DNA of 32,546 nt from Chloroflexota bacterium (lineage in GTDB: Bacteria; Chloroflexota; Limnocylindria; P2-11E). Below, piece by piece: positions 29,050 to 32,546 of the stretch. The notes below the pieces were generated by a model. That model was not told where the DNA came from and did not search any database. It saw only the letters and a list, made by a program, of their open reading frames with translations. Numbering within the stretch: position 1 is the first letter of the stretch; each line of letters starts with the position of its first letter. A program made the position numbers and the translations under genes. The stretch is from assembly GCA_005881885.1 (NCBI GenBank), contig VBDX01000143.1, positions 1 to 32,546 of the forward strand. Direction: 5' to 3'.

Positions 29050-30672
29050 TCAGGCCCTCGCCGCTCCCAGCGCGATGCGACCGCGCGCGAGCACTGCGAA
29101 GATCAGAAGCGCGATGATCGCCATCCCGATGTCGGAGACGGTGTACGCCGTGGCCGCGCCCCAGTTGAGGTCGCCCACGAGCTGATAGATGCGGATCGTG
29201 GCCACAGTCGTCGGCGGCGTGAAGAGGAAGATCACGAGTGAGAGGGTAGTAACGGCACGCACGAAGGTCGTGATGAATGCGACCCGCAACGATCCGCCGA
29301 GCATCGGAAGGACCACCTCACGGAACCCACGAAGGCTTGATGCGCCGAGACTCGTCGCGGCCTCATCGATCGAGCGATCGATCTGACGCAGGCCCGCCAC
29401 CGCCGCCTGATAACCGACCGGAATATTCCAGAAGATGAAAGCGATGATGATGAGCCAGCCCCGATCGACGAAGTCGAGCCATTTCTGGTTGAAGGCGACA
29501 AGGTAGCCGAGCCCGAAGAAGATGCCCGGAATGGCAGCGGGGAGGATCAAGAGGAGATCCAGCGCGCGCCGGCCTGGCCACTGCCCTCGCTGCACAAGCC
29601 ACCCGGCGAAGAGCGCGAAGACTGCCGACACCGCTGCCGCGACGCCGCTGAAGATCAGGGTGTTGCGCAGCGCGTCGCCGTTCGTTCCACTCAGGACATA
29701 TTGGAAGTGCTCGGTCGTGAATTGGAGATTGTTCGGGAAACGCAGGGTGAGCGCGCTCACCACGAGGCTGCCGTAGACGAGGAGGATCACGCCGGCAAGG
29801 CCGAGGCACGCCACGAAGCACGCCCGGCTGACGCCGGGACTCACCGGGGGACGCGGCATCGACGATGCGCGGCCGGAGATCGTGACGAACGAGCGCCCGC
29901 CATCGAGACGGACCTTCGCGAGGTAGAGCCCGAGCGCGAGGAGCAGGAGGATCGTGCTGACGGCGGCCGCGCTCGTGTACTCGCCGAAGCTCGAGATGAG
30001 GCTGTACGCCTGCGTCGGTAAGACGTAGAACACGCCGCCGATCAACTGGGGATTCCCGAAGTCCTCGAGGATGTAGATCGCGGTCGTGAGGATCGCGGCG
30101 CCGAGGCCCGGACGCGATAGCGGCAGGGTCACGCTCCAGAAGACGCGCCACGACCCCGCGCCAAGGTTACGCGCGGCCTGCTCCATGCGCGGATCGCTAC
30201 GTGACAGGGCGTCGGCGATGAGCTGGTACGCGAATGGAAAGAACGCGATCGTTTGAACGCCCCAGACGCCGTTGAGTCCGTAGATGTTCGGCGATTGGCC
30301 GAAGACCCCGTAGCTGATCACCCCTCGCGCGCCGAAGAGGAGCGTGTAGGCGGCCGCGACCACGAAAGGCGGCGAGAGGAGCGGCAGGATACCGATGAGT
30401 CGGAAGAAAGGCTTCCAGCGCATGTTCGAGTAGACCATCGCGTAGGCGTAGATGAATCCGAGCAGGACCGCGGTCGCCGTCGACAGAAGGGTGAGCTGTA
30501 GCGAGTTACGGAGCGGGACGAGCCAGGTGCCCTCTTGTAGGAACTCGACGTAGCCGCCCGGTCCCGGCGTGAGCACGACCTGAAGCTGCGGGTAGACGAT
30601 GAACGCGAGCACGAGCGCGATGACAGCCAGCAGCGCGAGCAGGAGTGCCGGCTCGCGCCGCAGGCTGCGCAT
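29050..30672 (-). CDS. FbpB-type ABC permease (two fused permease domains)
   Basis: 540 residues with about twelve membrane helices and two BPD_transp_1 halves. First coupling loop: RMEQAARNLGAGSWRVFWSV then TLPLSRPGLG (about 180-210). Second: SIDEAATSLGASSLRGFREV then VLPMLGGSLRVAFI (about 445-480). This fused architecture is typical of ferric-iron (Fbp/Sfu) and 2-aminoethylphosphonate importers. It lies 17 nt downstream of the matching binding-protein gene. No ATPase gene follows; the closest of suitable class is at 24734-25816. Confidence 0.92.
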   Translation of the reverse strand: MRSLRREPALLLALLAVIALVLAFIVYPQLQVVLTPGPGGYVEFLQEGTWLVPLRNSLQLTLLSTATAVLLGFIYAYAMVYSNMRWKPFFRLIGILPLLSPPFVVAAAYTLLFGARGVISYGVFGQSPNIYGLNGVWGVQTIAFFPFAYQLIADALSRSDPRMEQAARNLGAGSWRVFWSVTLPLSRPGLGAAILTTAIYILEDFGNPQLIGGVFYVLPTQAYSLISSFGEYTSAAAVSTILLLLALGLYLAKVRLDGGRSFVTISGRASSMPRPPVSPGVSRACFVACLGLAGVILLVYGSLVVSALTLRFPNNLQFTTEHFQYVLSGTNGDALRNTLIFSGVAAAVSAVFALFAGWLVQRGQWPGRRALDLLLILPAAIPGIFFGLGYLVAFNQKWLDFVDRGWLIIIAFIFWNIPVGYQAAVAGLRQIDRSIDEAATSLGASSLRGFREVVLPMLGGSLRVAFITTFVRAVTTLSLVIFLFTPPTTVATIRIYQLVGDLNWGAATAYTVSDIGMAIIALLIFAVLARGRIALGAARA

Positions 30673-30689
30673 CGTCTAGATCGTGCGGA

Positions 30690-31763
30690 CTATTGGATGC
30701 CTACCGTCGTCTGCCAGAGCTTCTGGATCCGTGTCTTGTTGTCGGTCGCCCACTGGCGGTCGTAGTTGACCAGGCTGACCTGATCGAGGGTCGGCGAGCC
30801 CGGAGCCGGTGAAACGTCCTTGCGGACGGATCCGCGGTTGCTGAGCTTCACGTTGAGATCGCCGGCCTCCTTGGTCAGGACCCAGTCGACGAACGCCTTC
30901 GCCCCGGGCAGGTTCTTTCCGCCCTTCACGATGCTGACCGCGCCGACCTCGAAGCCGGTGTCTTTCGGAACGGTGAGGTCGATCCTGGTCGGGTCCTTGG
31001 CCTTCTCGGTGAGGATGTCGTGGCTCCAATTGGGGGCGCCCGCGGCCTCGCCGTTGGAGATGGACGTGATCACGCCGGGAGAGGTCGGCCCGTACGAGAG
31101 GATGTTGACGTGAAGCTTCTTCATGTAATCCATCGCCTGCGTCTCGTTCCGGTTGAAGCGGAAGATCTGGGTGGCGATGAAGATGTAGCCACCGCCGGTC
31201 TTGATGGGGTCGGGCAGGATGAGCTTGCCCTTCCAGGCCGGCTCGAGCAGGTCGTCCCAGGTCGCCGGCTTCTTGCCTCCGATGTCCGCGTTGAGCCGAC
31301 TCGTGTTCGAGATGAAGCCGAAGATGCCCGTGTACCAGCCGGTCCAGAGGCCGGTGGCCTCCTTGAACTGCGCCGCCACGTCCTTCGCGAGCGGCGACTG
31401 ATAGGCCTCGAGGAGGCCCTGCTTGCCCAGCGGATCGTGGAATTCGCTCGAGCCGCCGACGAAGATGTCCGCCTGCGGGTTGTTCTTCTCGGCTGTGATC
31501 TTCGTCTGGAGATCTCCGGCGGCCGCGAGAGGCAGCGCGCTCACGTCGACGCCGGTCGCCTTGGTGAACGCCGCGAAGAGCTGGTTGTTCGTGGACTCGT
31601 TGAGCGCCGAGTAGATCGAGATGCGGCCCGTCGCCTTCGCCGTGCCCGCAGCGCTGGCCGACGGCGCGGCCGATGGCGCGGTGCTGGCTCCTCCGCATGC
31701 CGCGACGATGGCCGTCGCTCCGGCGAGCATTAGGAACCTGCGCCGATCGAGCTCTGGTGTCAT
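30690..31763 (-). CDS. FbpA-type ABC substrate-binding lipoprotein with Tat-like signal
   Basis: 357 residues, an extracellular binding protein of the iron(III)/2-aminoethylphosphonate/thiamine class. The N-terminus [20 protein letters not shown] ends in a lipobox with Cys23, and the RRRFLML motif suggests Tat export of a lipoprotein. The mature start is [20 protein letters not shown], then [20 protein letters not shown] and [20 protein letters not shown]. The two adjacent Tyr residues typical of FbpA iron ligands are not clearly present, so iron is not certain. ATG 31763 has GGGAGGGG upstream. It forms an operon with the FbpB-type permease. Confidence 0.9.
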   Translation of the reverse strand: MTPELDRRRFLMLAGATAIVAACGGASTAPSAAPSASAAGTAKATGRISIYSALNESTNNQLFAAFTKATGVDVSALPLAAAGDLQTKITAEKNNPQADIFVGGSSEFHDPLGKQGLLEAYQSPLAKDVAAQFKEATGLWTGWYTGIFGFISNTSRLNADIGGKKPATWDDLLEPAWKGKLILPDPIKTGGGYIFIATQIFRFNRNETQAMDYMKKLHVNILSYGPTSPGVITSISNGEAAGAPNWSHDILTEKAKDPTRIDLTVPKDTGFEVGAVSIVKGGKNLPGAKAFVDWVLTKEAGDLNVKLSNRGSVRKDVSPAPGSPTLDQVSLVNYDRQWATDNKTRIQKLWQTTVGIQ

Positions 31764-31790
31764 TTGACCCCTCCCACGTTGCCTCGCGCC

Positions 31791-31801
31791 GATACTACGC
31801 T
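31791..31801. promoter_or_regulatory. Divergent -10 region between fbpA-type and carboxylase genes
   Basis: GATACTACGCT holds GATACT on the plus strand (31791-31796, 6 nt before GTG 31803) and TAGTAT on the minus strand (31797-31792, 28 nt before ATG 31763). A second plus match, TACGCT, is at 31796-31801. The spacer of 39 nt forces overlap of the two promoters. Confidence 0.45.
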
Positions 31802-31802
31802 C

Positions 31803-32546
31803 GTGACCGTCCAACGGACCACGGTTGTCGCACCGCACGATGCGGCGCGAGCCAACCGCGATGCGATGGAAGCGCTCGTCGCAGAGCTGCGCGAACGCCT
31901 CGCCAAAGCGCGCGAGGGCGGCTCGGAGCGCGCGCGCGAACGGCACACCAAGGCTGGGAAGCTCTTGCCGCGCGAGCGCGTCGAGCGGCTTCTCGATCCC
32001 GGGACCGCGTTCCTCGAGCTCTCGCCACTCGCCGCATTCGGGATGTACGACGATCCGCCCGGCGCCGGGATCATCACCGGCATCGGCCGCGTCAGCGGCA
32101 ACGAGTGCGTGATCGTGGCCAACGACGCGACGGTGAAGGGCGGCGCGTACTACCCGATGACCGTGAAGAAGCATCTGCGCGCGCAGGAGATCGCGCTCGA
32201 GAATCGGCTTCCGTGCCTGTACCTCGTCGACTCGGGCGGCGCGAACCTCGACCTGCAGGACGACGTGTTCCCCGACCGCGAGCATTTCGGCCGCATCTTC
32301 TACAACCAGGCACGGCTTTCCGCGCTCGGCATTCCGCAGCTAGCGCTGGTCATGGGCTCGAGCACCGCGGGCGGCGCGTACGTTCCGGCGATGAGCGACG
32401 AGACGGTCATCGTCAAGGGACAGGGGACGATCTTCATCGGCGGCCCGCCGCTGGTAAAGGCGGCGACGGGGGTCGACGTGTCCGCGGAGGAGCTCGGCGG
32501 CGCCGACGTGCACACCCGCGTCTCCGGAGTGGCCGACCATCTGGCG
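31803..32546 (+). CDS. Acyl-CoA carboxylase carboxyltransferase subunit, methylcrotonyl-CoA type (3' end outside window)
   Basis: 248 codons are open from GTG 31803 to the window end. This is the carboxyltransferase (beta) subunit of a biotin-dependent acyl-CoA carboxylase, which moves CO2 from biotin to the acyl-Co[21 protein letters not shown] is the common start, and the CoA/oxyanion region is [30 protein letters not shown] followed by [17 protein letters not shown] is characteristic of 3-methylcrotonyl-CoA (or geranyl-CoA) carboxylase rather than propionyl-CoA carboxylase. This would place it in leucine/isovalerate degradation. About half the usual length of some 530 residues is present. 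The start lies 6 nt after GATACT with no ribosome site. Confidence 0.9.
   Translation, partial: MTVQRTTVVAPHDAARANRDAMEALVAELRERLAKAREGGSERARERHTKAGKLLPRERVERLLDPGTAFLELSPLAAFGMYDDPPGAGIITGIGRVSGNECVIVANDATVKGGAYYPMTVKKHLRAQEIALENRLPCLYLVDSGGANLDLQDDVFPDREHFGRIFYNQARLSALGIPQLALVMGSSTAGGAYVPAMSDETVIVKGQGTIFIGGPPLVKAATGVDVSAEELGGADVHTRVSGVADHLA

Noticed and set aside
1-32546. CRISPR arrays, insertion sequences and rRNA genes
   Set aside because: No regularly spaced repeats, transposase-like reading frames or rRNA stretches were seen.
1-32546. Frequent GCGATCGC octamers as a HIP1-like repeat
   Set aside because: They occur within codons in GC-rich genes and show no spacing; without a count against expectation they cannot be called special.

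Overview
The window is high-GC DNA with short intergenic spacers. It reads as a stretch of chromosome from a free-living, probably soil or freshwater heterotroph. Many solute-binding lipoproteins carry long Ala/Ser/Thr/Pro linkers after the lipobox Cys. Many genes start with GTG, stop/start overlaps of the GTGA type are frequent, and several first genes of transcription units carry TANNNT boxes 6-10 nt before an unled start codon. This fits Chloroflexota (Limnocylindria-like) or a related terrabacterial lineage. The phylum is my inference; no marker gene is present to settle it.

Layout. 1-4087 (minus): a branched-chain-amino-acid-type (Liv) importer with a kelch lipoprotein, order kelch - livK - livH - livM (livM is cut by the window edge). 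A large nested inverted repeat lies between livK and livH. 4109-5776 (plus): TauE/SafE permease, a DUF4118 membrane protein with a histidine-kinase-like dimerisation domain lacking the phospho-acceptor His, and a DUF2007 protein. 5773-12077 (minus): a Bat/MoxR-type operon (moxR, DUF58, batD-like, batA, a batB-batC fusion) ending with a PRC-barrel gene. 12183-13899: a methyltransferase, then two convergent tRNA-Arg genes (TCG and ACG) enclosing a tandemly duplicated HNH-type gene.

13912-19965: myo-inositol catabolism. iolC, iolD, iolB and a HAD hydrolase run on the minus strand. An IolG-like dehydrogenase and a metallo-beta-lactamase-fold protein run divergently on the plus strand. iolE, iolJ and iolA are not in the window. 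20002-22762 (minus): a nitrate/sulfonate/thiamine-precursor-type ABC importer (ATPase, permease, binding protein). 22829-23073: a remnant of a second PotA/UgpC-type ATPase, next to a lone GT22 (Alg9/PIG-B-like) membrane glycosyltransferase gene. 24734-31763: an intact PotA/UgpC-type ATPase diverging from a CUT1-type binding protein plus two permeases, which converge on an FbpAB-type importer that has no ATPase of its own here. 31803-end: the start of a biotin-dependent acyl-CoA carboxylase carboxyltransferase (methylcrotonyl-CoA type).

Together the genes describe an oligotroph-like scavenging gene set: four ABC importers, inositol degradation and leucine/isovalerate-type carboxylation. The parts most worth a second look are the duplicated HNH gene wedged between two tRNA-Arg genes, the livK-livH nested repeat, the BatB-BatC fusion with a buried lipoprotein signal, the pseudo-kinase/DUF2007 pair, and the shared -10 elements at divergent gene starts.
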